Positions 31,452 to 43,000 of a stretch of 64,000 nt of DNA are shown piece after piece. How positions within the stretch are numbered: position 1 is the stretch's first letter; the number at the start of each line of letters is the position of its first letter. Both the position numbers and the translations under genes were made by a program. Source of the stretch: an uncultured Treponema sp. Its GTDB lineage: Bacteria > Spirochaetota > Spirochaetia > Treponematales > Treponemataceae. A model generated the notes under the pieces. That model made no database searches and had not been told where the DNA came from. It saw only the letters and a program-made list of their open reading frames with translations. The stretch lies in contig CAMVDX010000004.1 of NCBI GenBank assembly GCA_947166355.1, positions 62,001-126,000 of the forward strand, in the 5' to 3' direction.

Positions 31452-34400
31452 ATGAAAACACTCTATGAACCGGTTTTTGAACATGACAACTGTGGAATTG
31501 GTGCAGTTGTTAATATTGATGGAACTAAATCTTATAAAATTGTAGATAATGCTTTAAGTATAGTTGAAAAACTTGAACACAGGGCAGGTAAAGATGCAAG
31601 TGGTGAAACAGGGGACGGTGTTGGAATTCTTTTGCAGATTAGTCATGATTTTTTTAGTAAAGCAGCAAAATCTGGAGAAATAATTTTACAAAATGGAGCA
31701 GTCTGTCCTGAATTAAAACGAATTTTTGAAGATAACTCTGAAGAAAAGCAGGGGGGTAGTTCTAACGAACGAAATTATGGTATAGGTCAGTTTTTCTTTC
31801 CTGGTAAAGCAGAAGAAACTTCTTCAATTACAACTGAACTTGAAAAGGTAAGATTTGAAGCATGTTGTAAAGCTGAAAAATTAAAGTTTCTTGGATGGCG
31901 TAAAGTTCCTGTTAATGCTGAAGTTCTTGGTAAAAAAGCGCGGGATTGCATGCCTGAAATCTGGCAGGCTTTTATAGAACGGCCTTCTGATTGTGAAAAA
32001 GGAATTGATTTTGACAGAAGACTTTATATTTTACGACGTGAATTTGAAAAGGAAAAAGCTTCTCCAACATACATTTGTTCTTTAAGCAGCCGTACAATTG
32101 TTTATAAGGGAATGTTTCTGGTTCATGAGCTCCGTACTTTCTATAAAGATTTACAATCGCCGGAATATAAATCCTCTCTTGCAATTGTTCATTCTCGTTT
32201 TTCTACTAATACTCAGCCAAGCTGGAAACGAGCGCATCCAAACAGATTTATTGCACATAACGGTGAAATTAATACAATCCGTGGAAATGTTGACCGTATG
32301 CTTGCCAGAGAAGAAACAGTAAGTTCTAACAAACTAAGTAAGTCTGAACTTACAAAAGTTCTTCCGGCAGTTGATACAACCGGTTCAGATTCTGCAATGC
32401 TTGATAATACTCTTGAATTTTTAATGATGAATGGAGTTCCTCTTCCACTGGCAGTTATGATGTGTATTCCAGAACCGTGGAAGCATGATGATAATATGTC
32501 TGCACTCAAGAAGGATTTTTATCATTACTGGGCAACTATGATGGAAAGCTGGGATGGACCTGCCGCAATTCTCTTTAGCGATGGAGACCTCCTGGGGGCA
32601 ACTCTTGACCGAAATGGTTTGAGACCTAGCCGCTATTATATCACAAAAGATAATATGCTGATTTTAAGCAGTGAAGTTGGTGTACTTGATATTCCTGAAG
32701 AAAATATCAAAACAAAATCAAGACTTCAGCCTGGTCGTATTCTTCTTGTTGATACTGTTCAGAAAAAAATAATTAGTGATGAAGAATGTAAAAATATATA
32801 TTCAAAGCTTTATCCGTACGGAGAATGGCTTGATATGAATCTTGTTCATCTTGCTGATTTAAAAATACCAAATAAAAAGATTTCTGTTCATACATTACAA
32901 GAACGCAATATTTTATATCGTGCTTTTGGCTGGAATTATGAAGATGTAAATGAAATGATTCTTCCAATGGCAAAAAATGGAGTGGAGCCTACTGCAAGTA
33001 TGGGGGTTGATACACCTCTTGCAGTAATGAGTGAAAAACATCCAAGTCTTTTCAGTTATTTTAAGCAGCTTTTTGCTCAGGTTACAAATCCACCTATTGA
33101 CAGTCTGCGCGAAAAAATTGTAACTGATACAACTGTTTATGTAGGAACTGATGGTAACCTTTTGCAGCCGACTGCACAGAACTGCAGGGTACTGGAAATT
33201 AATAATCCAATTTTGACAGGAACTGACCTTATTAAAATCGCAGCACTTAATCAGCCGGGTCTTAGAGCTAAAACACTTTCTACATTATATGAATTGTCAT
33301 ACGGATTAGAAACTACTGACATTGTTTCTGATAATAAAAATGATTTTGCGTCATCAAAATCGAATACATGTGACAACTTGAAAGCTGCATTGGATAATTT
33401 GTTTGCACAGATTGATGCTGCGTACTCGGAAGGTTGTAACATCATAATTCTGAGTGACCGTGGAGTAGATCAAAATCATGCTGCTATTCCTGCTATTCTT
33501 GCAACTTCAGCAGTTGAACAATATCTTATTCGAACAAAAAAACGTACTGCAGTTTCGATTATTCTTGAGACTGCTGAGGTTCGGGATGTTCATCAGGCAG
33601 CTATGTGTCTTAGTTATGGTGCACGGGCAATTAATCCTTATCTTGCACATGAAGCAATTGCAGAATTAATTGATCAAAAAATCTTAGATAAGGATTACCA
33701 TACAGCAATTGATGATTACAACAAAGCAATAATAAACGGTATTGTAAAAATTGCGGCAAAAATGGGAATCAGTACAATTCAATCTTATCAGTCAGCACAA
33801 ATCTTTGAAGCTGTTGGAATTGCTAATGATGTTATTGAAAAATATTTTACAAATACAGTTAGCCGAGTAGGTGGTATTGGTCTAAAAGAAATTGAAGAGG
33901 ATGTAAAATATCATCATGCACAGGGTTTTGATCCTGCAAGTCTTACTGTAAATCAGCATCTTGATTCTGTTGGAAAACATAAGTTCCGCCGCGGTCCGCA
34001 GGCAGAAAGTCATCTTTATAATCCGGAAACAATTGTTGCTTTACAACAGGCAACATGTAATGGTGATTATGCACGCTTTAAAGAATATACAGCGTTAGTT
34101 GATTCTAACGAACATCCACATACATTAAGAGCCATGCTTGATTTTAATTTTGAAAAGCCAGAAAATGGCATTCCGATTGATGAAGTTGAACCTGTTGAAA
34201 AAATTGTTCAGCGTTTTAAAACCGGAGCAATGTCTTATGGTTCAATAAGTGAAGAGGCTCACAAATGCATGGCTGTTGCAATGAATCATCTTCATGGAAA
34301 ATCTAATTCTGGAGAAGGCGGTGAAAAACCAGAACGACTGGGAACTGAATATAATTCTGCAATCAAACAGGTTGCAAGCGGACGTTTTGGAGTTACAGAA

Positions 34401-36197
34401 GAATATCTTTTGAGTGCACGGGAAATCCAGATTAAAATGGCACAGGGAGCAAAACCTGGAGAAGGTGGGCACTTACCTGGTAAAAAAGTTTATCCTTGGA
34501 TTGCAAAAACAAGATATGCAACACCTGGCGTTGCTTTAATTTCACCTCCACCACATCATGACATTTATTCCATAGAAGATTTGGCACAGCTTATTTATGA
34601 TTTAAAAAATGCAAACCGTAATGCAAGAATAAGTGTAAAACTTGTTAGTGAAGCAGGAGTTGGTACAATTGCAGCTGGTGTTGCAAAAGCGGGTGCTCAG
34701 GTAATTTTGATTTCTGGTCATGATGGTGGAACTGGTGCTGCTCCAATTTCTTCAATTCATCATGCAGGACTTCCTTGGGAGCTTGGTCTGGCAGAAACAC
34801 ACCAGACTTTAATTCAAAATGGTCTTCGCGGAAGGGTAGTTATTGAAACTGACGGTAAGCTTATGAGTGGACGAGATGTTGTAATTGCTGCTTTACTTGG
34901 AGCAGAAGAATTCGGTTTTGCAACTGCACCACTTATTTCTATGGGCTGTTCAATGATGCGTGTCTGCCAGTTAGATACCTGCCCGTTTGGTGTTGCAACT
35001 CAGAATGAAAAACTTCGTGCTAATTTTCCGGGAAAACCTGAATATGTTGAAAACTTCATGAAGTTTATTGCACAAGAGATGCGTGAAATTATGTCAAAGC
35101 TCGGAGTTCATACAGTTGATGAACTTTGTGGGCGTACTGATTTACTTAAACTTAAAACTACACAGGGCTTTAAGCGTGCCGCTCTTGTAGATATGAGCCG
35201 AGTTCTTGCAAATGGTATAGCTAATAGCGATAAGCAGTTAGCTATTAGCGACTGGAAGAAAGACCGTTCTACTTTTAATTTCAACTTAGATAAAACTATA
35301 GATGAAAGAAGCCTTTTACCATGGTTAGAGTCACACAGAATCGAAACGACTAACGACATTTCCAACAAAAATCCGTGTGATAATCCGTGTGACAAAATAT
35401 CAATTCAGTCCACTGACCGTACTGTGGGAACAATTCTTGGTTCTGAAATCCAGAAGCAGTTTGGCAACTCTCTCGCAGACGATACATTCACTATTAATTT
35501 TGAAGGTGGTGCAGGCCAGAGCTTTGGAGCCTTTATTCCAAAGGGACTTACTCTGCGTCTTACAGGTGATGCAAACGATTCTTTTGGTAAGGGATTGAGC
35601 GGTGGAAAGCTTGTAATTAAAAAGCCTCTTACATTTGAAGGGGAATCTGATAGTAATATCATTGTAGGCAATGTTGCTCTTTTTGGAGCGACAAGTGGAA
35701 GTGCATTTATAAATGGTGTTGCAGGAGAACGCTTCTGTGTTCGTAATTCTGGAGCTGTAGTTGTTGCAGAAGGTTGTGGAGATCATGGTCTTGAGTATAT
35801 GACAGGTGGAATTGCAGTAATTCTTGGAAATACTGGAAAAAATCTATGTGCCGGAATGAGCGGAGGAATTGCTTACGTTTTAGATAAAGAGCATGATTTA
35901 TACAAACGAATGAATCACGAACTTGTAAAAATGTATTCCCTTGATGATGAAACAACGACACTTCAAAATATTTCTGATGAAGAACAACTGAAAAAGCTTA
36001 TAGAACAGCATATTTCTGAAACAAATAGTGAATGTGGAAAAGAAATTCTTGCAGACTGGGAACACTATAAATATTGCTTCAAAAAAATTATTCCAAATGA
36101 TTATCTTAAAGTAATGAAAGAAATTTCTACAGAAGAAAAAAATGGCATTGAACATGAAACAGCAGTTTTAAATGCATTCAAAAAGATTTCAGCATAG
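31452..36197 (+). CDS. gltB: glutamate synthase large subunit
   Basis: 1581 residues, slightly longer than the usual ~1500. The Ntn-type glutaminase Cys is in HDNCGIGAVVNIDG (Cys 14, after a short removable leader). The FMN/synthase domain includes GEGGEKPERLGTEYNSAIKQ and HDGGTGAAPISSIHHAGLPWE, the 3Fe-4S cluster is CSMMRVCQLDTCPFG, and the C-terminal GXGXG beta-helix has GGAGQSFGAF and GEGGH-like repeats. It converts glutamine and 2-oxoglutarate to two glutamates with GltD. Part of the extra length comes from an in-frame palindromic insert at 35216-35252 and a polar stretch after it. Transcribed with gltD (11 bases) and purF behind a terminator-bearing leader. Confidence 0.96.
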   Translation: MKTLYEPVFEHDNCGIGAVVNIDGTKSYKIVDNALSIVEKLEHRAGKDASGETGDGVGILLQISHDFFSKAAKSGEIILQNGAVCPELKRIFEDNSEEKQGGSSNERNYGIGQFFFPGKAEETSSITTELEKVRFEACCKAEKLKFLGWRKVPVNAEVLGKKARDCMPEIWQAFIERPSDCEKGIDFDRRLYILRREFEKEKASPTYICSLSSRTIVYKGMFLVHELRTFYKDLQSPEYKSSLAIVHSRFSTNTQPSWKRAHPNRFIAHNGEINTIRGNVDRMLAREETVSSNKLSKSELTKVLPAVDTTGSDSAMLDNTLEFLMMNGVPLPLAVMMCIPEPWKHDDNMSALKKDFYHYWATMMESWDGPAAILFSDGDLLGATLDRNGLRPSRYYITKDNMLILSSEVGVLDIPEENIKTKSRLQPGRILLVDTVQKKIISDEECKNIYSKLYPYGEWLDMNLVHLADLKIPNKKISVHTLQERNILYRAFGWNYEDVNEMILPMAKNGVEPTASMGVDTPLAVMSEKHPSLFSYFKQLFAQVTNPPIDSLREKIVTDTTVYVGTDGNLLQPTAQNCRVLEINNPILTGTDLIKIAALNQPGLRAKTLSTLYELSYGLETTDIVSDNKNDFASSKSNTCDNLKAALDNLFAQIDAAYSEGCNIIILSDRGVDQNHAAIPAILATSAVEQYLIRTKKRTAVSIILETAEVRDVHQAAMCLSYGARAINPYLAHEAIAELIDQKILDKDYHTAIDDYNKAIINGIVKIAAKMGISTIQSYQSAQIFEAVGIANDVIEKYFTNTVSRVGGIGLKEIEEDVKYHHAQGFDPASLTVNQHLDSVGKHKFRRGPQAESHLYNPETIVALQQATCNGDYARFKEYTALVDSNEHPHTLRAMLDFNFEKPENGIPIDEVEPVEKIVQRFKTGAMSYGSISEEAHKCMAVAMNHLHGKSNSGEGGEKPERLGTEYNSAIKQVASGRFGVTEEYLLSAREIQIKMAQGAKPGEGGHLPGKKVYPWIAKTRYATPGVALISPPPHHDIYSIEDLAQLIYDLKNANRNARISVKLVSEAGVGTIAAGVAKAGAQVILISGHDGGTGAAPISSIHHAGLPWELGLAETHQTLIQNGLRGRVVIETDGKLMSGRDVVIAALLGAEEFGFATAPLISMGCSMMRVCQLDTCPFGVATQNEKLRANFPGKPEYVENFMKFIAQEMREIMSKLGVHTVDELCGRTDLLKLKTTQGFKRAALVDMSRVLANGIANSDKQLAISDWKKDRSTFNFNLDKTIDERSLLPWLESHRIETTNDISNKNPCDNPCDKISIQSTDRTVGTILGSEIQKQFGNSLADDTFTINFEGGAGQSFGAFIPKGLTLRLTGDANDSFGKGLSGGKLVIKKPLTFEGESDSNIIVGNVALFGATSGSAFINGVAGERFCVRNSGAVVVAEGCGDHGLEYMTGGIAVILGNTGKNLCAGMSGGIAYVLDKEHDLYKRMNHELVKMYSLDDETTTLQNISDEEQLKKLIEQHISETNSECGKEILADWEHYKYCFKKIIPNDYLKVMKEISTEEKNGIEHETAVLNAFKKISA
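35216..35252. repeat. palindromic insert inside gltB
   Basis: GCTAATAGC (35220-35228) and GCTATTAGC (35241-35249) are perfect 9-base arms within a polar segment (GIANSDKQLAISDW) between the synthase and C-terminal domains. It reads in frame and looks like a repeat element tolerated in a linker. Confidence 0.6.
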
Positions 36198-36208
36198 GGG
36201 ATTATATT

Positions 36209-37792
36209 ATGGCAAAACCGACAGGATTCATGGATTATAAAAGAAAAGAAAACGGTAATATACCTCCACTTGAGCGTATAAAAAACTTTAAGGAGTTTCA
36301 TCCAAAACTTGATGAACAGGAACGTCGCAAGCAGGCTACCCGCTGTATGAATTGTGGTGTGCCAATGTGCGGCTCCGCAATCAAACTTAAAGGTATGGTT
36401 ACAGGATGTCCTCTTCATAATTATATTCCTGAATGGAATGATGCATTATATAACGGTCAGTTTGATATGGCTGCCTGGAGACTCTTAAAGACTTCGAGTT
36501 TTCCAGAGTTTACAGGCCGTGTATGTCCTGCACTTTGTGAAAAGGCATGTAACTGTGGAAGTCCGGTTGTAAAAGAAGGTTCCGTTACTGTTCATGATAA
36601 TGAATTGTTTATTATCGAAAAAGCATTTGAAACTGGATATATGAAACCTGAAATTCCTGCTAACAGGAGTGGAAAAAAAGTTGCGGTTATTGGAGCCGGT
36701 CCAAGTGGACTTGCTGCAGCAGACTGGCTTAATCGGCGTGGCCATAGCGTCACAGTTTATGAACGCGAAGATAAGGCCGGCGGACTTTTGATGTATGGTA
36801 TTCCTAACATGAAGCTTGATAAAAAAATTGTCGAACGTCGTATTGAATTAATGAAAGCAGAAGGTGTGGAATTTGTGTTTAATGCAGATGTCGGAAAAAG
36901 TTATGCTGCTTCTCAAATAATTCAGGATTATGATGCAATTGCTTTATGTTGTGGTGCAAAAAAGGCAAGAACACTTTCCGCTGCTGGAATTGAAAAAATA
37001 AAAACAGAAAACAAAGGAGCTGCCGGTGGAATAATGTTTGCTGTTGATTTTTTGACTGCCGTTACAAAAAGTGTTGTTGCTACAAATGATGCTCTTGAAC
37101 ATATTGGAATTGAGCCGGCAAATGAACAGATAAATCAAATGCTTTCTCAAAATTTTGGAATTGAAGTTGAAGGGAAAAATGTAATAATTGTTGGCGGTGG
37201 TGATACCGGAAATGATTGTTGTGGTTCTGCAATTCGTCTTTCTTGTAAATCTGTTACGCAGATTGAAATGATGCCTTGTCCGCCGTTGGAACGTACCGAA
37301 AGTAATCCATGGCCTGAATGGCCTAAAATCCTGAAAGTAGATTACGGTGCAGAAGAAAGTAATGCTAAATTCGGAAATGATCCCCGCATATATGAAACAA
37401 CTGTAAAAGAAGTAATCAGCGAAGACGGACATATTAAAGCAGTAAAAACAATAGAAGTTGAGTTCAAAACAATTGATGGAAAACGTCAGCTTGTTGAACG
37501 TGGGGGTACTGAAAAAACGCTTCCTTGTGATTTACTTCTTGTTGCGGCTGGCTTCACAGGCTGTGAAGAATATACCGCACAAGCTTTTGGAACAGATTTA
37601 GGTCCTCGAGGCACTGTCGCTTCTATGGGTAAAGAAACTCCTGAACTTGCCAGTTCTAATGGTTATGCGACGTCTGTTTATAAAGTGTTTACTGCCGGTG
37701 ATATGCACCGTGGACAGTCGCTTGTTGTCTGGGCAATTGCAGAAGGCCGTGAATGCGCAAAACAAATTGATTCATTTTTACTGGAGAAATAA
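36209..37792 (+). CDS. gltD: glutamate synthase small subunit
   Basis: 527 residues. The N-terminal part holds the two Fe-S cysteine groups (CMNCGVPMCGS; CPALCEKACNCG). Then come the FAD-binding VAVIGAGPSGLAAADWLNRRGHSVTVYE and the NADPH-binding VIIVGGGDTGNDCCGSAIR. It supplies electrons from NAD(P)H to GltB. Longer than the ~470-490 usual, with extra residues around the second nucleotide site. Starts 11 bases after gltB; purF follows after 3 bases. Confidence 0.95.
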   Translation: MAKPTGFMDYKRKENGNIPPLERIKNFKEFHPKLDEQERRKQATRCMNCGVPMCGSAIKLKGMVTGCPLHNYIPEWNDALYNGQFDMAAWRLLKTSSFPEFTGRVCPALCEKACNCGSPVVKEGSVTVHDNELFIIEKAFETGYMKPEIPANRSGKKVAVIGAGPSGLAAADWLNRRGHSVTVYEREDKAGGLLMYGIPNMKLDKKIVERRIELMKAEGVEFVFNADVGKSYAASQIIQDYDAIALCCGAKKARTLSAAGIEKIKTENKGAAGGIMFAVDFLTAVTKSVVATNDALEHIGIEPANEQINQMLSQNFGIEVEGKNVIIVGGGDTGNDCCGSAIRLSCKSVTQIEMMPCPPLERTESNPWPEWPKILKVDYGAEESNAKFGNDPRIYETTVKEVISEDGHIKAVKTIEVEFKTIDGKRQLVERGGTEKTLPCDLLLVAAGFTGCEEYTAQAFGTDLGPRGTVASMGKETPELASSNGYATSVYKVFTAGDMHRGQSLVVWAIAEGRECAKQIDSFLLEK

Positions 37793-37795
37793 GAA

Positions 37796-39286
37796 ATGGG
37801 CTTGCATGATGAATGTGGAGTTGTTGGTATATATGGAGCAGATAATGCAGCAAGTCTGACTTATTTTGCATTAACAAGTCTTCAGCACAGAGGGCAGGAA
37901 AGTGCTGGAATCGCGGTAAGTAATGGAGAAAAAATTAATCTTCATAAAGGCATTGGACTAGTCGGAGATGTATTTAAACAAAATCATTTCGAATCATTGA
38001 AAGGTTGTATTTCTATAGGACACGTACGTTATGCCACCGCAGGTGGACGAACAATTGAAAATGCCCAGCCTTTTTTAAATACTTTCAAGCTTGGTTCGAT
38101 TGCCCTTGCACATAACGGACAGCTTGTAAATCATTCTGAATTACGTGCAATGCTGGAAGATTCTGGCAGTACATTTTCCAGTTCAAGTGATACTGAAGTT
38201 ATTCTTAAACTTATAGTTAGAAAATATGTTGAAAATGGCGGAAAGCTAGGTCATCCACGTCCTGACAGATTGTCATCAGAGTCTGATTCTCAGATTAAAT
38301 ATGATTTTAATTATGACAGTGATTTATTTATCAATGCGGTAATTCAGGCCGTAAAAGAAATTAAAGGATCATTTGCATTATGTATTATTACAGAGAATAT
38401 GCTTATTGCTGTAAGAGACCCAAATGGTATAAGACCTCTTTGTATTGGAGAAATTTTTAATTCCCAAAGAGGAGAGAATCAAAAATCAGGTTCATATATC
38501 ATTACTTCAGAATCCTGTGCAATTGATGCCGTTAACGGAAAATTTATAAGAGATATTAATCCTGGTGAAGTTTTAATAATAAATCAAAAAGGAATTAAAA
38601 GTATACTAACTAACGATAGTTCGGATAAAATAAAAAAAGATAAACAAACCTGTATTTTTGAATATGTTTATTTTGCACGTCCAGATTCTATAATCGATGG
38701 TATTCCAGTTCAACAAGCGCGTTATAAAATGGGAGAAGTTCTTGCCCTTGAAAGTAAAGTTGAGGCTGATGTAGTAATAGGAGTTCCAGATAGTGGTATA
38801 GGCGCCGCAATGGGATATGCAAGAAAATCTAATATTCCATATGTTACTGGAATTGTAAAAAATAAATATATCGGACGTACATTTATTGCACCTACTCAGG
38901 CTGAACGAGAAGCCATGGTTTTTGTTAAACTAAATGCCATAAAAAGCGATCTTGAAGGTAAAAGGGTAGTTGTAATTGATGATTCAATAGTACGAGGAAC
39001 TACCAGCCGACGTCTTGTAGAAATTCTGCGTAAAGCAGGAGCAAAAGAAGTTCATTTTAGAGTAAGTTCACCACCTGTAAAATTTCCTTGTTATCTTGGA
39101 ATTGATACTCCTAGTAAAGCTGAATTAATTTCAAGTACACATGAATTAGAAGAGATTCGCTCTGAAATTGGTGCAGATTCCCTGGCATTTATTTCTCTCG
39201 AAGGAATGATTTCAGCTCTTTCAGCCTGTAGTAATGGAGATACAGGTTTTTGTAAAGGCTGTTTTTGTGGATTATATCCTGTGTAA
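37796..39286 (+). CDS. purF: amidophosphoribosyltransferase
   Basis: 496 residues. The catalytic Cys of the glutaminase is in HDECGVVGIYG (Cys 7, short propeptide as in Bacillus-type PurF). LQHRGQESAGIAV and the PRPP-binding VVVIDDSIVRGTTSRRLVE are canonical. Cysteines in CIFEYVYFARPDS, FPCYLGID and FCKGCFCGLYPV suggest the Fe-S-containing type. It catalyses the first step of purine synthesis with glutamine. Its place as third gene of a gltBD operon links purine nitrogen demand to the same leader. Confidence 0.95.
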   Translation: MGLHDECGVVGIYGADNAASLTYFALTSLQHRGQESAGIAVSNGEKINLHKGIGLVGDVFKQNHFESLKGCISIGHVRYATAGGRTIENAQPFLNTFKLGSIALAHNGQLVNHSELRAMLEDSGSTFSSSSDTEVILKLIVRKYVENGGKLGHPRPDRLSSESDSQIKYDFNYDSDLFINAVIQAVKEIKGSFALCIITENMLIAVRDPNGIRPLCIGEIFNSQRGENQKSGSYIITSESCAIDAVNGKFIRDINPGEVLIINQKGIKSILTNDSSDKIKKDKQTCIFEYVYFARPDSIIDGIPVQQARYKMGEVLALESKVEADVVIGVPDSGIGAAMGYARKSNIPYVTGIVKNKYIGRTFIAPTQAEREAMVFVKLNAIKSDLEGKRVVVIDDSIVRGTTSRRLVEILRKAGAKEVHFRVSSPPVKFPCYLGIDTPSKAELISSTHELEEIRSEIGADSLAFISLEGMISALSACSNGDTGFCKGCFCGLYPV

Positions 39287-39319
39287 TTTATTTTAAATTA
39301 TTTACTTTTTATGGTCTTT

Positions 39320-39886
39320 TTATCCATACATTCTGATAATTTCTTCTGCCAGAGTAATTCTTTTTAGACCGCGGTTCATTGCTTCTTTTTCAAGATAGTG
39401 ATGAGCTTCGGCCTCTGACATTTTTAACTGCTGCATCAAAAGCATCTTTGCACGATTTACCTGTTTAATTTCTTCCATTTTTACTTTTAGTTTTATTGTC
39501 TGACTGGAAAGAATCTGAACTCTGTATTGGACTGCGATTGCAATTTTCATCATATTGTAAAAGTAAAAAGGTTCAAAAGGTTTTGTAATTGTTAGTATTC
39601 CATAACCTTCTACACGATAAGATATTTCATCAAAATGTTCATTAGGAACCAAGAGTAGAATTGTCGAATATGAATCAGCAACATTTATTGCAAAATCTGT
39701 ATCGTAGCCATCACCTGAGTCAGCAATAATTATATTGAAGGTTCGCTCTGTTACTAACCGTCGGGCTTCATTAAAATCACTTGTCGTCGTAAGATCAAAA
39801 AGTGGTTGTACGAGGAAAGCGGAGATTTGAGAAATTATTTTATTATCGCGCGATACTAAAAGAACGCTGTGACTTTCTGCTTCCAT
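39320..39886 (-). CDS. ANTAR-domain response regulator (RNA-binding antiterminator)
   Basis: 188 residues. The N-terminal ~120 residues are a receiver-like domain (SVLLVSRDNKIISQISAFL; FNIIIADSGDGYD; ILTITKPFEPF). An Asp lies near the phospho-acceptor position, but the usual acidic pair and the Thr/Ser strand are not recognisable, so phosphorylation is doubtful. A helical linker leads to a clear ANTAR domain (~125-188: KMEEIKQVNRAKMLLMQQLKMSEAEAHHYLEKEAMNRG, TLAEEIIRMYG). ANTAR proteins such as NasR, AmiR and EutV bind hexaloop RNA hairpins to prevent termination. Last gene of the carB-asnB-carB-pyrG-glnA operon, which itself has such a leader. No cognate kinase is nearby. Confidence 0.92.
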   Translation of the reverse strand: MEAESHSVLLVSRDNKIISQISAFLVQPLFDLTTTSDFNEARRLVTERTFNIIIADSGDGYDTDFAINVADSYSTILLLVPNEHFDEISYRVEGYGILTITKPFEPFYFYNMMKIAIAVQYRVQILSSQTIKLKVKMEEIKQVNRAKMLLMQQLKMSEAEAHHYLEKEAMNRGLKRITLAEEIIRMYG

Positions 39887-39914
39887 TTTTTACACCTGTC
39901 TAATGTCGCAATAA

Positions 39915-41126
39915 CTAGTTTATTAGTTCTCCAAAAACCTTTTTTACAAAACTGCTGTTTTGTGCAAGCCTTTTAGCTTCTGATAAAGATTTTGGCAGTG
40001 CCTTTAATTCGCATTTTTTTGCGACTTCTTCATCGAATAAGTTTTCTTCTGTAACAGCAGGCGGTTCAATTTGATTTTTAATTCCTTCGATTGCAGCATT
40101 AATAAGAAGGGTAAAAGCAAGATAAGGATTACAAAGCGGGTCTGGAGAACGCAGTTCAAGTCTTTTTGTTCCTTTCGTTGAAGGAACTCGAATCAGAGTT
40201 GAGCGATTTTCTTTTCCCCAGGATATATATTCAGGAGCTTTGCTTGCCCCTAAACGGTTATATGAGTTTTCGACGGGATTTAGAAAATATGTAATTTCTT
40301 CTATATGTGACAGAATTCCACCAAGAATATACTTTAAGAGACTTTGTGAATTATCTTCAGTTGTTACCATATTGTTATTTCGATATGAAATATTTATATG
40401 CATTCCGTTACCTGCCTGACCTGCGATCGGCTTTGGAGAAAAATCTGCATATAGTCCATTACTTGCTGCCTTAGTATTAACAATCCATTTAAAGGTTGCA
40501 ACATTATCTGCGGCAGTAAGAGCATCTGAATAATGAAAATCAATTTCATTCTGACCTGGACCTTCTTCATGATGACTTGCTTCTGGACTAATTCCCATCT
40601 GTTCAAGAGTAAAACAAATTTCACGACGGATGTTCTCTCCATGATCTTCGGGAGCAATGTCCATATAACCAGCTTTATCAAAAGTTTCTGTTGTTGGTTC
40701 ACCGTTTTCGTTGAGCTTAAATAAATAAAACTCAACTTCAGTTCCAATCATCATTTCAATACCGCATTCATCTTTTAATTTTTTGCAGGCATTTTGTAAA
40801 ATAGTTCTACTGTCTTTTAGATACGGAGTTCCGTCAGAATTGAAAATATTACAGAACATTCGTACTACCTTTCCAGTAGCAGGACGCCATGGAATAATAG
40901 CAAGAGTTGAAGGATCCGGTAAAAGATAAAGCTCTGACTTCTGTGGGCCTTCAAATCCATCTATAGCAGAAGCATCAAACGGAATTCCGTGTTCGAAGGC
41001 ACGTTCCAGTTCTGTAGGCATAATTGAAATATTTTTTTGCTTGCCTTTTAAATCAAAAAAAGCAAGTCTTATGAATTTTACATCTTCTTCTTCAATAAAT
41101 TCTAATACTTCGCTTCGTGTATACAT
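39915..41126 (-). CDS. glnA: glutamine synthetase type I (short form)
   Basis: 403 residues, shorter than the usual ~440-470. Catalytic motifs: GTEVEFYLF, EEGPGQNEIDFHYSDALTAADN, PKPIAGQAGNGMHINIS, NRSTLIRVPSTKGTKRLELRSPDP. The adenylylation-site tyrosine loop of the beta type is not seen, so control by adenylylation is unlikely; this fits the alpha group. It makes glutamine from glutamate and ammonia. RBS GAGGG precedes the ATG. It lies between pyrG and the ANTAR gene. A second, type III, enzyme is encoded at 52668. Confidence 0.94.
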   Translation of the reverse strand: MYTRSEVLEFIEEEDVKFIRLAFFDLKGKQKNISIMPTELERAFEHGIPFDASAIDGFEGPQKSELYLLPDPSTLAIIPWRPATGKVVRMFCNIFNSDGTPYLKDSRTILQNACKKLKDECGIEMMIGTEVEFYLFKLNENGEPTTETFDKAGYMDIAPEDHGENIRREICFTLEQMGISPEASHHEEGPGQNEIDFHYSDALTAADNVATFKWIVNTKAASNGLYADFSPKPIAGQAGNGMHINISYRNNNMVTTEDNSQSLLKYILGGILSHIEEITYFLNPVENSYNRLGASKAPEYISWGKENRSTLIRVPSTKGTKRLELRSPDPLCNPYLAFTLLINAAIEGIKNQIEPPAVTEENLFDEEVAKKCELKALPKSLSEAKRLAQNSSFVKKVFGELIN

Positions 41127-41149
41127 ATTTCCCTCTTTAATATTCCGTC

Positions 41150-41206
41150 ACCTGAACTTATTTCAGAGTCTCACAAAGAGATGCTGAAACAAGTTCACCA
41201 TGACAA
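41150..41206. repeat. dispersed palindromic repeat between pyrG and glnA
   Basis: CCTGAACTTATTTCAG followed by ATGCTGAAACAAGTTCACCAT, degenerate members of the CTGAAACAAGTTCAG family. It lies inside the operon and could attenuate or process the message. Confidence 0.7.
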
Positions 41207-41220
41207 TAATTGATTATAAC

Positions 41221-43000
<1,780 letters not shown>

